Origin: an uncultured Collinsella sp.
Lineage (GTDB): Bacteria; Actinomycetota; Coriobacteriia; Coriobacteriales; Coriobacteriaceae
DNA length: 49,627 nt
Assembly: GCA_900754075.1 (NCBI GenBank)
Contig: CAAEBN010000010.1
Coordinates: 1 to 49,627, forward strand
Direction: 5' to 3'
Every line of letters begins with the position of its first letter. Position 1 is the stretch's first letter. The notes beneath the pieces are model-generated. The model was not told the DNA's origin. It did not search any database and saw only the letters and a list, made by a program, of their open reading frames with translations. Below are positions 1-8,516 of the stretch, piece after piece. The position numbers and the translations under genes were made by a program.

Positions 1-545
1 GCGAGCGGGTCGGGAGCGGCGGCACGGGGCGCCGGCTGCTGGGGCATGGCGGCGGGGGGCTGTTGCTGCGGAGCTGCGAATTGCTGCTTGCCGGCGCGGG
101 GAGCGCTGGCGGCGCGGCTTGCGGCCGAGTTGTTCTGGCCCAGGCCATTCTGGTAGGCGCGCTCTTCCTCGTACAGACGACCGAGCGTGGGGGCGTCGAC
201 GTTCTCGGCAAAGACCGAGAACTTACCGGCACGCAGCTGCGGGTCGATCATAAAGCGAACGAGGGGTTCGCCGACAAACACATAGCGGCGCTTTTCGGCC
301 TGTGCCTTCACGAACTCGCGGACTTCGCGCGAAAGCTCGGGGTAGAACGGGGCGAGCATGGGATCGTCGTCGGCGGCGATCAGGATGGTATAGAGTGCCG
401 GCGCGGTGTTGACGCCGTTGATCACCAGAGTCTGATCCTCCATGTCGCGAGCGGCCTGCTTGGCAAGCTTCTTAAAGGAGAACGGGGCACGGGTGGCACC
501 GAAGATGCCGGCCACGTGGTCCTCGAAGATGTTCAGGAAGTTCAC
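1..545 (-). CDS. FhaA-like protein, N-terminal part (DUF3662 domain), cut by window edge
   Basis: This minus-strand gene starts with GTG at 545 and runs off the left edge, so about 181 codons are visible. The predicted protein begins VNFLNIFEDHVAGIFG and continues through a region resembling the FhaA N-terminal domain (DUF3662), with features such as RRYVFVGEPLVRFMIDPQLRAGKFSVF. A Gln/Pro/Ala-rich linker starts near residue 140. In FhaA proteins such a linker leads to a C-terminal FHA phosphothreonine-binding domain, which would lie outside the window. The GTG overlaps the TGA of the upstream kinase by 4 nt (GTGA), and GGAG precedes it, so the two are translationally coupled. The likely role is as a partner or substrate of that kinase at the membrane or cell wall. 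The family call rests on remembered sequence pattern. Confidence 0.8.
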   Translation of the reverse strand, partial: MNFLNIFEDHVAGIFGATRAPFSFKKLAKQAARDMEDQTLVINGVNTAPALYTILIAADDDPMLAPFYPELSREVREFVKAQAEKRRYVFVGEPLVRFMIDPQLRAGKFSVFAENVDAPTLGRLYEEERAYQNGLGQNNSAASRAASAPRAGKQQFAAPQQQPPAAMPQQPAPRAAAPDPL

Positions 546-2395
546 GAAAGATCACTCTCCGTATAGGTTCTTTGGTATCCGAGCAAATATAGGCATATCC
601 CAACGATTATAGAGGATAGGGTTCCCGCAACCGCCGCGTTGACGACGACCGCAGCCGCAAGGCTGGCAATTTCCATATGGTGTGCAAGACAGAGCGACGC
701 CGCGGTGCCTATTCCGCAGCCGGCGATGGCAGCGATTGCAGTCAGGTTCGAGCCCTGCTCGGCACGCTTGGCATGGGCGCTGAGCAGCAGAGATGTCAGT
801 GCAGCTGTCGCCGCGAGGAGCACGATGGCAGCCCAGAAGAGCATGTCTCCCAGCGCCGCGGCAACATTGCCGAGCCCCAGCACGCCTCCGGCGGAAAGCG
901 CAACCGTAGCCAGGCGGCCAAAAAGCGCGCCCATTCCCGTGGCGGCCGCGGCGCTTGCCGGGCCGAGCCAAAAGGCCGCGATGCCGGCGGCGACCCCGGC
1001 GGCAAAGAGGGCGTCGCCCGTTAGACAGCCAAGTGCCACCGCGCAGGTGAGCGCGGCGCTCGCGGCGGCCTCGGTGCGGCCCCAGGCGATCCACCAACCG
1101 GACATGGTGGCGGCAAAGAGCACCGCGACGGGCAGCATCGACAGGATGCCCTGTGCCTGCATGGTGGCGTTGGCCATAAGTACCAAAAAGCCCACAGCCG
1201 AGATAGCCGAGCCAATCTGCGGGGCCAGGCCGGCGGCCGCCCCAATCGCGATGGCCGCGGCAATAAGTCCGGGAAGCGCCGCGACGCCAGCCGTCTGCAT
1301 GATCAAAAAGCTAAAGGCACCACACGTTAGCGCCGAGATGGCGCGCATAGTGTAATCGCGCGCGTGGCTCCAGCGTGTGCCGGCCCAGCCGAGTGCGGGG
1401 TCGACCTCAATGGCGTTGTCCTCATAGGGCAACGATTCGATATCGTCTGCCGCGCGCTCGTCATCCGATAGCTCGCCCACCATCTGCTCCAGGCTGCGAC
1501 GGCCCTCGCGCACGCTGCCCAAGCCGGCGAGCAGCTGGTCGCAAAATGCCTCGATGCTGTTGGGGCGGTCTTGCGGCATGGGGGAAAGGGCGCTCATGAG
1601 CGCAGCCTCGGCTCCCGGGGGAAAGTGCGGGATGAGCTCGCTGGGGTAGGTGGCACCGCCGATGATGCGGTCGAGCGAGTCGCCGGGCGTGGCGGCCATA
1701 AAGGGAGCACTGCCGCACAGGCCCTCGTAGATTACACAGGCGAGGGCAAAGACATCGGCGCGCTCGTCAACCGTGCCAGTCTCGATGTCGAGCTGCTCGG
1801 GTGGCATGTAGCCGATGGTGCCGCCGCGCGAGCCGCCAAAGCCGCCGGCAGACGACAGCCGCGCCATGCCAAAGTCGGTGAGCTTTACATTGCCCGAGTG
1901 GTCGATGAGCACGTTGGCGGGCTTAATATCCAGGTGGAGCACGCCGTTGCTATGGGCGAAGGTGAGCGCCTGGCCCAGCGCGTCGGCAATTGCCGCGGCC
2001 TCGTCAAAGGTGAGCGAATGGCCGTCCACGCGATGCAAAAACTCGGCTAGGGACATGCCGTCGACATATTCCATGACTAGGTAGGCATAGGCGGTATCGT
2101 GCGTAAAGTCGATAACCTGCACGATATTGGGATGTTGAAGCATGGCGGCGGTGTGTGCCTCGCGCAGGACATCCATGATGTCGCTGGCGGGCATGCCGGC
2201 GCCGTTGATAAGGGGGATACGCTTAATGGCCACGCGACGGCGCAAGTGCGTGTCGCGGCAGATCTCGATGGAGCCAAAACCGCCGGTCGCAAGCGTCTCG
2301 AGCGGCTGGTACCGCTTGAGCAGCTCGCGAGAGCTGGTGCCCTCCAAGGGAACGTCCGGCGAGAACCGGGCGGTATGTTGCGAGAAAAGCGGCAT
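542..2395 (-). CDS. Membrane Ser/Thr protein kinase (PknB-like kinase domain, polytopic C-terminus)
   Basis: The protein has 617 aa. An N-terminal Hanks-type kinase domain (about residues 25-290) shows a Gly-rich loop ATGGFGS (about 37-43), VAIK lysine (K58), HLDIKPAN catalytic loop (D156), DFG (174-176) and GYMPPEQ activation segment. The catalytic motif is HLD rather than HRD, so this is a non-RD kinase. From about residue 350 to the end the chain is almost entirely hydrophobic, with about ten predicted membrane segments, instead of the PASTA ectodomain of classical PknB. I start at ATG 2395 because GAGGG lies 6 nt upstream; the in-frame TTG at 2401 abuts that SD with no spacing. Its stop overlaps the downstream FhaA-like gene, giving a kinase/phosphopeptide-reader operon on the minus strand. 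Confidence 0.9.
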   Translation of the reverse strand: MPLFSQHTARFSPDVPLEGTSSRELLKRYQPLETLATGGFGSIEICRDTHLRRRVAIKRIPLINGAGMPASDIMDVLREAHTAAMLQHPNIVQVIDFTHDTAYAYLVMEYVDGMSLAEFLHRVDGHSLTFDEAAAIADALGQALTFAHSNGVLHLDIKPANVLIDHSGNVKLTDFGMARLSSAGGFGGSRGGTIGYMPPEQLDIETGTVDERADVFALACVIYEGLCGSAPFMAATPGDSLDRIIGGATYPSELIPHFPPGAEAALMSALSPMPQDRPNSIEAFCDQLLAGLGSVREGRRSLEQMVGELSDDERAADDIESLPYEDNAIEVDPALGWAGTRWSHARDYTMRAISALTCGAFSFLIMQTAGVAALPGLIAAAIAIGAAAGLAPQIGSAISAVGFLVLMANATMQAQGILSMLPVAVLFAATMSGWWIAWGRTEAAASAALTCAVALGCLTGDALFAAGVAAGIAAFWLGPASAAAATGMGALFGRLATVALSAGGVLGLGNVAAALGDMLFWAAIVLLAATAALTSLLLSAHAKRAEQGSNLTAIAAIAGCGIGTAASLCLAHHMEIASLAAAVVVNAAVAGTLSSIIVGICLYLLGYQRTYTESDLS

Positions 2396-2524
2396 GGCCA
2401 ACCCTCGTGCATTTAAAGTTCGTTTGCGAGCGGCGGGCGCGGGCCCGAGCCATTCGCGGCGGCATAGATGCTGCTAGTGTAGCACGCTCGGGCAGATGAC
2501 GAGGAAAACGAGCGGTCCGGGCGA

Positions 2525-2530
2525 TATAAT
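2525..2530 (+). promoter_or_regulatory. Possible -10 box (TATAAT) before the LuxR regulator
   Basis: A perfect TATAAT lies 20 nt upstream of the preferred start at 2550, with the SD (GGAGG, 2541-2545) between. I see no good -35 hexamer at 16-18 nt spacing, so the promoter is tentative. If it is used, the 5' leader would be only about 12 nt, which argues against the upstream ATG at 2496 being the start. Confidence 0.4.
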
Positions 2531-2549
2531 GTCACGCTATGGAGGTCAT

Positions 2550-4688
2550 ATGCTCTTTTCCCGCTGCTCTGCCACATCTGCTTTTACCATTGCGCTTGTC
2601 GTAATGGCGGTTACCCCTTATCACCGGTTTTCATCTTCGATCGGCTTGGCATCAGGTGCAATGACCTGGCTCGTTATCCTGGGCGCATGCCTCGCGGCGT
2701 TTGGTCATGGTGTTGCGCTCCGCAAGGGGAGAGAAATAAGACGGCCGGGTCGCCTTGGCGTCTTCGGTGCTTTCCTTGCTGCTATTGCGGTGGTTCCCGA
2801 ATGGGTCGACTTGGCCTTCTATGCTCGCGGAGATTCTATTCCAATCGCGTTTGCACCAATCTGGCTGTTGCATGGCGTTTCGTGTACCTTGTGCTTCACT
2901 GGGTCGCTGCTCCTCTCATATGTAATTTGGAATACGGCGGGCTCTCCTTTGATACGGGGGGCAGCGCGGGACGGCGAAAGGGGGACCCGCCGACCGCAGA
3001 GCGCGCTTTTTGCAGAAACAATAGTTGTCCTGTCTTGCCTGCTGTTTTGCTGTCGAGTTTCATGGAGAGTCGTTCCCGAGCCATGGGGGATGCCCTCTGT
3101 AATGGCCGCATCAATTGGCCTTATGCTTTTAATTCCTCTGGTCTATCTCGTATTGGCTGCGGTCCCGCTGCTCTGCTCTCCCCGCGCCTTTGGTCGGGGA
3201 GAGAGCGACGTGTTCGCCCGTTCTGTGCTCATGGCAGTTCCCATTGGCCTTGTTCCCGCTGTTGAGGTGGCATACTTCGCAAGCGATGCCGCGATCATTG
3301 CATTGCTTGCGATGGGGTCCGCTATCGCTGCTGCCTTCGTATGCATGTTGCTAAAGAGAAAACGGGACAACAATTCGGATATCGCCTGCGCGTCCGACCC
3401 ATTCGATGCGGGAGCGTTTTCTCCCTCTCTGTCGCCTCGAGAGGAGCAGTTTGTTCGATTGTTGCTCAAAGGGAAAACGCCGGCGGAAATTGCCAGGGAG
3501 ACGGATACGAAGCCATCGACGGTGCGGACCACGCTTCACCGAGCATACGGGAAGGCGTCGGTTGCGGGCTCGCGTGAGCTGGTGGCGCTGTTTGCGGGTG
3601 GGGGCGAAGCTGTAGAGTCTGAGCTGTCGCAGCGGCATGCCGGCGATATGTTGGCATTAGCTCGGACGCACCGGCTGCTTCGATATCTGCCCACATCTTT
3701 TTTTATTTTCCTTGCGGCAGGTCCCTTGGTAATGGCGAATAGCGATTGGGAATCCAGCGTTACGCGGGCAGTCGCCTTTTCTCTTGCAAGCTATACATTG
3801 GGCCTCGGACTGTTTCTTTCGCCGTATTGCGCGGTTGTAAAGACAAATCATGACGCTGATCTGGATAGGGCAGGCGAAGCGATTGGGCTCGGAAGCCCGT
3901 GCGTGTGGGCGATACTGTCTGCCGTGGAATGGGCTTTTGTCTATATCGCGGCATGGAGGTGCATACGCGATCCGTTGATGGCTGCACCGGTCCTGTTTTG
4001 CGGCATAGCGTCTATGGCTTCGCTCGCTGTTAAGCTGCGCCCGTTTAAGGTTCATGCCCATACTCGGGCTATCGTGCCGTTGGCGTTAATAGGTGTATTC
4101 GCTTTAATCTATGCAGCAACTAGGGGGCGAATTCATGGACTTGCGGTACTGACGGGGATGCTGCTCACGTATATAGTGCTGCGAAGCTGTCCGCAGCGCA
4201 AAATGCTTGGGGTATGGATGCTCTGCTTTGGGGCGATGGCTCCTGTTTGGGTTGTCTTGCTCAACATGGTGCAGGATCTGACGGTTTTCAAGCCGTTGTT
4301 CCTCGCGTCGTTGTTGGGGCATAGTTCGGCTGTCAATGTCGTCGTGGCAACGGTGGTCGTCTGCTGGTCTGCGCCCATGTTCGTCACGCACATCGCGCTC
4401 GCCCGCTCGGTTGAGGACGAGAAGGCCGTCTTGGGGTACCGCGCGAACGGGTCCACCGAAACAGCCCGCGTGCGCCAGCTGGCCCTGCTTATGTCTCGCT
4501 CCCTTTCTGATGTTCAGTCGCAAATCTTGCTGATGACGGCAGAGGGCGCAACGACAAAGGCTATTGCGGAGGATGTCGGTTACGCTGCATCTACGGTGCA
4601 AGCACTGCGGTCTGCATCTTACCGCCAGTTGAGGATCAAGAATAAAGCGGAGCTTATTTCATTGTTATCGCAGGTAGATAACGTGTAA
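2550..4688 (+). CDS. Tandem-duplicated membrane LuxR-type regulator (two TM blocks, two HTH domains)
   Basis: The protein has 712 aa from ATG 2550, which follows GGAGG by 4 nt; a longer frame from 2496 lacks an SD. The order is: hydrophobic block of roughly 7 membrane segments (about residues 5-270), LuxR-type HTH (about 293-346, GKTPAEIARETDTKPSTVR), second hydrophobic block (about 371-630), and a second HTH at the C-terminus (about 651-706, GATTKAIAEDVGYAASTVQ). Membrane-LuxR proteins with one TM block plus one HTH are common in Coriobacteriia; here two such units are fused. No phosphoacceptor receiver domain is visible. The gene lies directly upstream of a secreted protein and ABC genes on the same strand, so it is the likely sensor-regulator of that locus. 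The ligand is unknown. Confidence 0.85.
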   Translation: MLFSRCSATSAFTIALVVMAVTPYHRFSSSIGLASGAMTWLVILGACLAAFGHGVALRKGREIRRPGRLGVFGAFLAAIAVVPEWVDLAFYARGDSIPIAFAPIWLLHGVSCTLCFTGSLLLSYVIWNTAGSPLIRGAARDGERGTRRPQSALFAETIVVLSCLLFCCRVSWRVVPEPWGMPSVMAASIGLMLLIPLVYLVLAAVPLLCSPRAFGRGESDVFARSVLMAVPIGLVPAVEVAYFASDAAIIALLAMGSAIAAAFVCMLLKRKRDNNSDIACASDPFDAGAFSPSLSPREEQFVRLLLKGKTPAEIARETDTKPSTVRTTLHRAYGKASVAGSRELVALFAGGGEAVESELSQRHAGDMLALARTHRLLRYLPTSFFIFLAAGPLVMANSDWESSVTRAVAFSLASYTLGLGLFLSPYCAVVKTNHDADLDRAGEAIGLGSPCVWAILSAVEWAFVYIAAWRCIRDPLMAAPVLFCGIASMASLAVKLRPFKVHAHTRAIVPLALIGVFALIYAATRGRIHGLAVLTGMLLTYIVLRSCPQRKMLGVWMLCFGAMAPVWVVLLNMVQDLTVFKPLFLASLLGHSSAVNVVVATVVVCWSAPMFVTHIALARSVEDEKAVLGYRANGSTETARVRQLALLMSRSLSDVQSQILLMTAEGATTKAIAEDVGYAASTVQALRSASYRQLRIKNKAELISLLSQVDNV

Positions 4689-4797
4689 ACGCCTGAGCAA
4701 TCAACTCAATAGCGGGTGTTTACAGACATCTTTCTCCATTCATGCAAAAGTTGCCGTGCGTCGACGCATTGTTAACCGCTTTTGATTGGAGAAGGCC

Positions 4798-5310
4798 ATG
4801 ATTAAGCCAAGGAGCATTATTGCCCGAATCGGAGTCGGGTTGGCGATTGTTGCGGGTTTGTCGATGGGCGCACCTGCCGCATCATTTGCTCAAGATGAGT
4901 TTGACACTTCCCAGGTTTCTAGCATTTCGCAGAGCGCGGATGCCGGAATTGCCACATGCAAGAACAACGAAGATAGAAATTTCGCTTTTCAATGTTCTGG
5001 CACGAGCGCAACCGGCTATCGCCAGAAAGAAGATTCATCTTCAGTTTACACTTTGATCCAAGGCTATTCAGGAAGGCCGTTACGTTTGTACGTGGACGGC
5101 GCCTATGACAATAGAGGAACGGGCACTATGAATTGCACGCAAGGCGTGTATCGCGCCAACCACGCGGGCGAATGGGAGATGTATAACCTCGTTCGCGAGA
5201 ATGGGCGCAGCCATGCTCGTCTGACTGCCTGGGCCGAGTCCGGATACGGCACGGTCTATGGAAGGTGGAGCCCCGATTGCTTAGGCCATTTTAACAAACT
5301 TCCCGCCTAG
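4798..5310 (+). CDS. Small secreted protein of unknown function, candidate peptide/bacteriocin-type product
   Basis: The protein has 170 aa. The start is ATG 4798, preceded by GGAGAAGG; a TTG 12 nt upstream lies before that SD and is rejected. Residues 1-32 form a classical signal peptide (basic start, hydrophobic core, cleavage near SFAQ|DE). The mature part of about 138 aa contains four cysteines, in TCKNN, FQCSG, MNCTQ and DCLGH, which suggests two disulfides, and many aromatic and Gly/Ser residues (a YRQKEDSSSVY stretch). This pattern is reminiscent of secreted DUF2712-type or lactococcin-972-type proteins encoded beside ABC exporters, but I cannot confirm a family. It sits between the LuxR regulator and an ABC operon, with a strong hairpin after its stop. 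Confidence 0.75.
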   Translation: MIKPRSIIARIGVGLAIVAGLSMGAPAASFAQDEFDTSQVSSISQSADAGIATCKNNEDRNFAFQCSGTSATGYRQKEDSSSVYTLIQGYSGRPLRLYVDGAYDNRGTGTMNCTQGVYRANHAGEWEMYNLVRENGRSHARLTAWAESGYGTVYGRWSPDCLGHFNKLPA

Positions 5311-5338
5311 CCAATCCGCAGCTTCTTGTTGTGATTAG

Positions 5339-5370
5339 GGCCGGGTCGAGCGTTGTTGCTCGGCCCGGCC
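5339..5370 (+). terminator. Intercistronic GC-rich hairpin between secreted-protein gene and ABC operon
   Basis: A 13-bp stem (5339-5351 with 5358-5370, one G-T wobble) with loop GTTGTT lies 28 nt after the stop codon. No T-run follows; the next bases are GATGGGAGGG, the SD of the next gene. It is therefore more likely a partial terminator or RNA-processing/stability hairpin that lets the secreted protein be expressed above the transporter. Confidence 0.55.
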
Positions 5371-5389
5371 GATGGGAGGGTGATGTCGG

Positions 5390-6271
5390 TTGAATAAAAA
5401 ACTAATTCGGCACGAGTTGTCCAAGATATTTGGCAATCCTATATTTGCGTTGACCCTTATGGTTGCAACTGCAATTTCGATGGCGGCTGCCATTGAGGCA
5501 TGGTGGACGCTCGAGATTGAGCGCAAGCAGCTGCTATCTTTTGGCTACGGCATTGGTCTGCAGTCTCAGACATACCTCGGCCAAACGCGTGAAAGTAGCT
5601 TTGGTAACTGGATTGTTGTGGGCGCGAACGCGCCGTTGTTAGCGTCGGTGTTTTTCTATGCGCTGCCGTTGCTTGCCATGTTGGCCGGGTCGTGGTCATG
5701 CCTGTCCGAGCGTTTGAGCGCTTACGAGGCACAGATCTGCACGCGTGTTTCTAGAAATGCGTACGTGAACGTGAAGATGCTGTCTGCTTTCCTCTCTGCG
5801 TTTGCGGTCACGGCTATTCCGCTACTCGTGAACTTTCTGATTGTCTCCATGCTGTTTCCCGCGTATCTCCCCCGGGTCGATGAATCGATTTATGTTGGGC
5901 TCTATCTGCATAGCTTTTTTTCTGGTTTGTTTTATTCCCGGCCTCTGTTATACGTGCTGGTTTATACGCTGTTCGATGCGGTGACGCTGGGGGTTCTATC
6001 CATGGCCGTGACCGGTCTGTCGGTTGTGTTTCGCAGCAGAATCAAGGCGATGGTCGTTCCATATCTGATTATGGTTGCATGGCATTTTATTAACGACTGG
6101 ATTTTTCGCGTCCTTTCATGCGTTGGCTTTAACTGCAACATTCTTAACAGCATCAGGTCGGAATCGCTAAATAACTGGCCCGACATTCGAGCAGGGTTTG
6201 CGGAAATCACTTTGTTGCTCGTCTTTTCTTTGATTTCCGCTAGATTCTTAAAAAGGCGCGAGGTGGTCTGA
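5390..6271 (+). CDS. ABC-2 type permease, first subunit
   Basis: The protein has 293 aa and starts with TTG at 5390, 9 nt after GGGAGGG; an ATG at 5383 is out of frame. The N-terminus MNKKLIRHELSK is typical of ABC-2 permeases (short basic cytoplasmic segment followed by a membrane helix). About six hydrophobic segments follow, and the protein ends with basic KRREVV. The TGA shares one base with the next gene's ATG at 6271, so translation is coupled. With the second permease and the ATPase it should form a transporter for a peptide or antibiotic, either export or immunity. The substrate is unknown, but the adjacent secreted protein is a candidate. Confidence 0.82.
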   Translation: MNKKLIRHELSKIFGNPIFALTLMVATAISMAAAIEAWWTLEIERKQLLSFGYGIGLQSQTYLGQTRESSFGNWIVVGANAPLLASVFFYALPLLAMLAGSWSCLSERLSAYEAQICTRVSRNAYVNVKMLSAFLSAFAVTAIPLLVNFLIVSMLFPAYLPRVDESIYVGLYLHSFFSGLFYSRPLLYVLVYTLFDAVTLGVLSMAVTGLSVVFRSRIKAMVVPYLIMVAWHFINDWIFRVLSCVGFNCNILNSIRSESLNNWPDIRAGFAEITLLLVFSLISARFLKRREVV

Positions 6272-7107
6272 TGCTGTTTAGGCTGGTCACCGCGGACCTG
6301 AGGACCGTTTTGAAGAAGAACATCATCACTTATATTGCGATCGCGGCAGTGACCGTTGCGAACTTGGTATACGCCTACGGATTGTCTTCTGTGTATGGGG
6401 TCAGGACGGATACCTTGGGGTTTGCGGATAATCTTGCGCTCGTGTTTGCCGGATCCGCTCCGTTTGAGCCTAGGCCCGGGGTCATGTTTGTGCCTCCGCT
6501 AGGGTGGCTATTCCTCATTCTGCTTATTCTCTATACAACACTCGACTATCCGACCGAATCGTTACACGGGTTTGGTTTGCAAGCGCTTGTTCGATGCCGG
6601 GCAAGAACCCTTTGGTGGGTCTCGCGTTTTATCTTGGTGGCGGCGGTAACGGCATTTTCGCTGCTCGTGGTGGTTTGCTCTGTTGTGATTTGGAGCTTGA
6701 TGGTGGGTGCCTCGTTCAGCGCGGTCGTCCATGGCGAGTCGCTTCAGCTGGCTAATTTGGCGCCGTGGTTTCTCAAAGCTGCCGAGGCGGATGCGCTGCC
6801 GTTTTTCGTAGGACTCTTTCTTGCTTTCGAGGCGCTTGCGTTTGCGCAGGCAGCGGTCGGGTTTGTGCTTGGGTCGTCGGTCTCGTTTGTGGTTTTAATG
6901 AGCTACCTGATCTGCTCGGCATATGCGCGGCATTGGGCGCTATTGGGTAACGCCTTGATGCTGTTGCGCTGGGGCGGAATTGTCAAAGAGGGAATCGCGG
7001 CGGGCTCGAGCGTCTTGTCATCAATTGTGATTATGTCGTTATGCCTATCGCTGGGCGGACTGTGGTTTCGAAGGGCAGACCTTTTAGAAAAGGGGGACAA
7101 GATATGA
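6271..7107 (+). CDS. ABC-2 type permease, second subunit
   Basis: The protein has 278 aa, with the start codon overlapping the preceding stop by one base. It begins MLFRLVTADLRTVLKKN, a basic lead-in, then shows about six hydrophobic segments including one immediately before the C-terminal FRRADLLEKGDKI. There is little obvious sequence similarity to the first permease, as is usual for heterodimeric ABC-2 transporters. Its TGA overlaps the ATPase ATG (ATGA at 7104-7107). The family call is made from topology and operon context rather than a signature motif. Confidence 0.8.
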   Translation: MLFRLVTADLRTVLKKNIITYIAIAAVTVANLVYAYGLSSVYGVRTDTLGFADNLALVFAGSAPFEPRPGVMFVPPLGWLFLILLILYTTLDYPTESLHGFGLQALVRCRARTLWWVSRFILVAAVTAFSLLVVVCSVVIWSLMVGASFSAVVHGESLQLANLAPWFLKAAEADALPFFVGLFLAFEALAFAQAAVGFVLGSSVSFVVLMSYLICSAYARHWALLGNALMLLRWGGIVKEGIAAGSSVLSSIVIMSLCLSLGGLWFRRADLLEKGDKI

Positions 7108-7748
7108 GCGTGATCGTTAGGGACGTATCGAAGCGCATGGGCAAAAACGATGTCCTGCGCAACGTGTCCATCGAGGTTGACCCTGGGACCGTGGTCGGGC
7201 TTCAGGGGATAAACGGTTCGGGCAAGACCATGCTCATGCGAGCGGTCTGCGGATTGATTAAACCCACCGAAGGCGAAATCTCTATCGATGGCCAAAGGCT
7301 TGGGGCTGACATCTCGTTCCCGCCGAGTCTGGGGATGCTGATCGAGGCACCCTCCTTTTTGGGATATCTGTCTGGCTACGACAATCTGGAGCTCATCGCC
7401 CAGATCAAGGGCGTTGCCACCCCCGAGGACATTCGCTCTGCCCTGCGGCTCGTGGGGCTCGATGCGGACGAAAAAAAGAAGTTCCGAGCATACTCGCTTG
7501 GGATGAAGCAACGTCTGGGGATAGCTGCGGCAATTATGGAGAAGCCGAAGCTACTTGTTCTCGATGAGCCAACGAATGCCCTCGACGAAGCGGGCGTTGG
7601 AATGCTCAAGCGCGTTGTGGCGATGGCGGCCTCAGCGGGTCGCGAGGTTATTCTGTCCAGCCATGACGGAGAGGTGCTCGCGGAGCTTGCCGATAGAGTT
7701 TACTGCATGCGCGACGGTGCCGTTGTGAACGTTCGGGAAAGGTCGTGA
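7104..7748 (+). CDS. ABC transporter ATP-binding protein
   Basis: The protein has 214 aa from ATG 7104 (preceded by AGGGGGAC); the open frame extends further upstream inside the permease gene but has no better start. Walker A is GINGSGKT, the Q-loop lies near PPSLGMLIEAPSF, the signature is YSLGMKQRLG, Walker B is LLVLDEP, and the H-switch is SSHD. At about 214 aa it is a compact, single-nucleotide-binding-domain ATPase of the kind used by bacteriocin immunity and ABC-2 drug exporters. It is coupled to the genes on both sides by 4-nt overlaps. Confidence 0.93.
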   Translation: MSVIVRDVSKRMGKNDVLRNVSIEVDPGTVVGLQGINGSGKTMLMRAVCGLIKPTEGEISIDGQRLGADISFPPSLGMLIEAPSFLGYLSGYDNLELIAQIKGVATPEDIRSALRLVGLDADEKKKFRAYSLGMKQRLGIAAAIMEKPKLLVLDEPTNALDEAGVGMLKRVVAMAASAGREVILSSHDGEVLAELADRVYCMRDGAVVNVRERS

Positions 7749-8413
7749 GCGCGATGAAGAAGGCCCTGTGGACGAGAAGGTCGGCGCTCGCGCTTTTCGG
7801 CTGTGCTGTTACCGGCCTTGCGGGCATGAGGGTGAGCGTCGTTAACGGGAACCGGGCGGTCATTCCTGAGAAATACTATGCGGAGGGCGAATGGCTCTCG
7901 ATGGATGGGGCGTTTCTGGGGTCGAAGGATGTGGCGACTGACGGGTATTCGTTTTGCATAGACGGGGCAGAGCTGCTCACGCCGCGCGAGTATCTCAAGC
8001 GTGCGCATGATGATTATTCAAAATATGGCATCGTGGATACGAAAACGAAATTGAAGGACGCCGACATCACGTGTGTTATCGCCGTAAAGATGCGTGTCAG
8101 GAATAAGGACAATGTCGAAGGCGGAATCAAAACGTATGCTTGGCATTTGGTGCCGGAGTCTGCGCCAAACTATGACTTTGTGGTCAATACCGATCTGATA
8201 ACGCAGGCAATGCCGGCCCTGGGCGGTTCTGCTGCGTTTGCTGTACAGGTTGGGGCGGAGAACGAGTTGCTCGTCCCGTTCATGATGCAAAACACCAACG
8301 ACTATTTCGAAGGTTACGAGACCGTTCGTTTTGAGAAAGCATTTCCCGGGACTTACACGATGAAGATGACCGATCTGCCGGAGCGAAGGCTCTTAAGGTT
8401 TGAAGTGAAATAG
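7745..8413 (+). CDS. Exported protein closing the ABC locus (resembles DUF5028-type proteins)
   Basis: The GTG at 7745 overlaps the ATPase stop (GTGA); an in-frame ATG at 7754 is an alternative start. The 222-aa product has a basic N-terminus and one hydrophobic segment, with TRRSALALFGCAVTGLAG. The twin arginines could be a Tat signal, and LFGC is a near-lipobox, so this may be a lipoprotein. The remainder is a soluble domain with RVRNKDNVEGGIKTY near the middle. The layout (hydrophobic anchor, a -VNGN- segment, an N-x-EGGI motif, a C-terminal beta-rich part) matches my recollection of DUF5028 proteins, which occur beside peptide ABC transporters. Function is unknown; an immunity or accessory role is inferred from the operon. 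Confidence 0.75.
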   Translation: MSAMKKALWTRRSALALFGCAVTGLAGMRVSVVNGNRAVIPEKYYAEGEWLSMDGAFLGSKDVATDGYSFCIDGAELLTPREYLKRAHDDYSKYGIVDTKTKLKDADITCVIAVKMRVRNKDNVEGGIKTYAWHLVPESAPNYDFVVNTDLITQAMPALGGSAAFAVQVGAENELLVPFMMQNTNDYFEGYETVRFEKAFPGTYTMKMTDLPERRLLRFEVK

Positions 8414-8516
8414 CTCAAGAGCTAGGCAAAATGGGTCCATCGGCGGCACTCGCGCTCGATCCCAGGCGCCCTGGCCCGGAATGACGCGGGGCGAGGCGTC
8501 TTCGGTGTCGGCTGGC

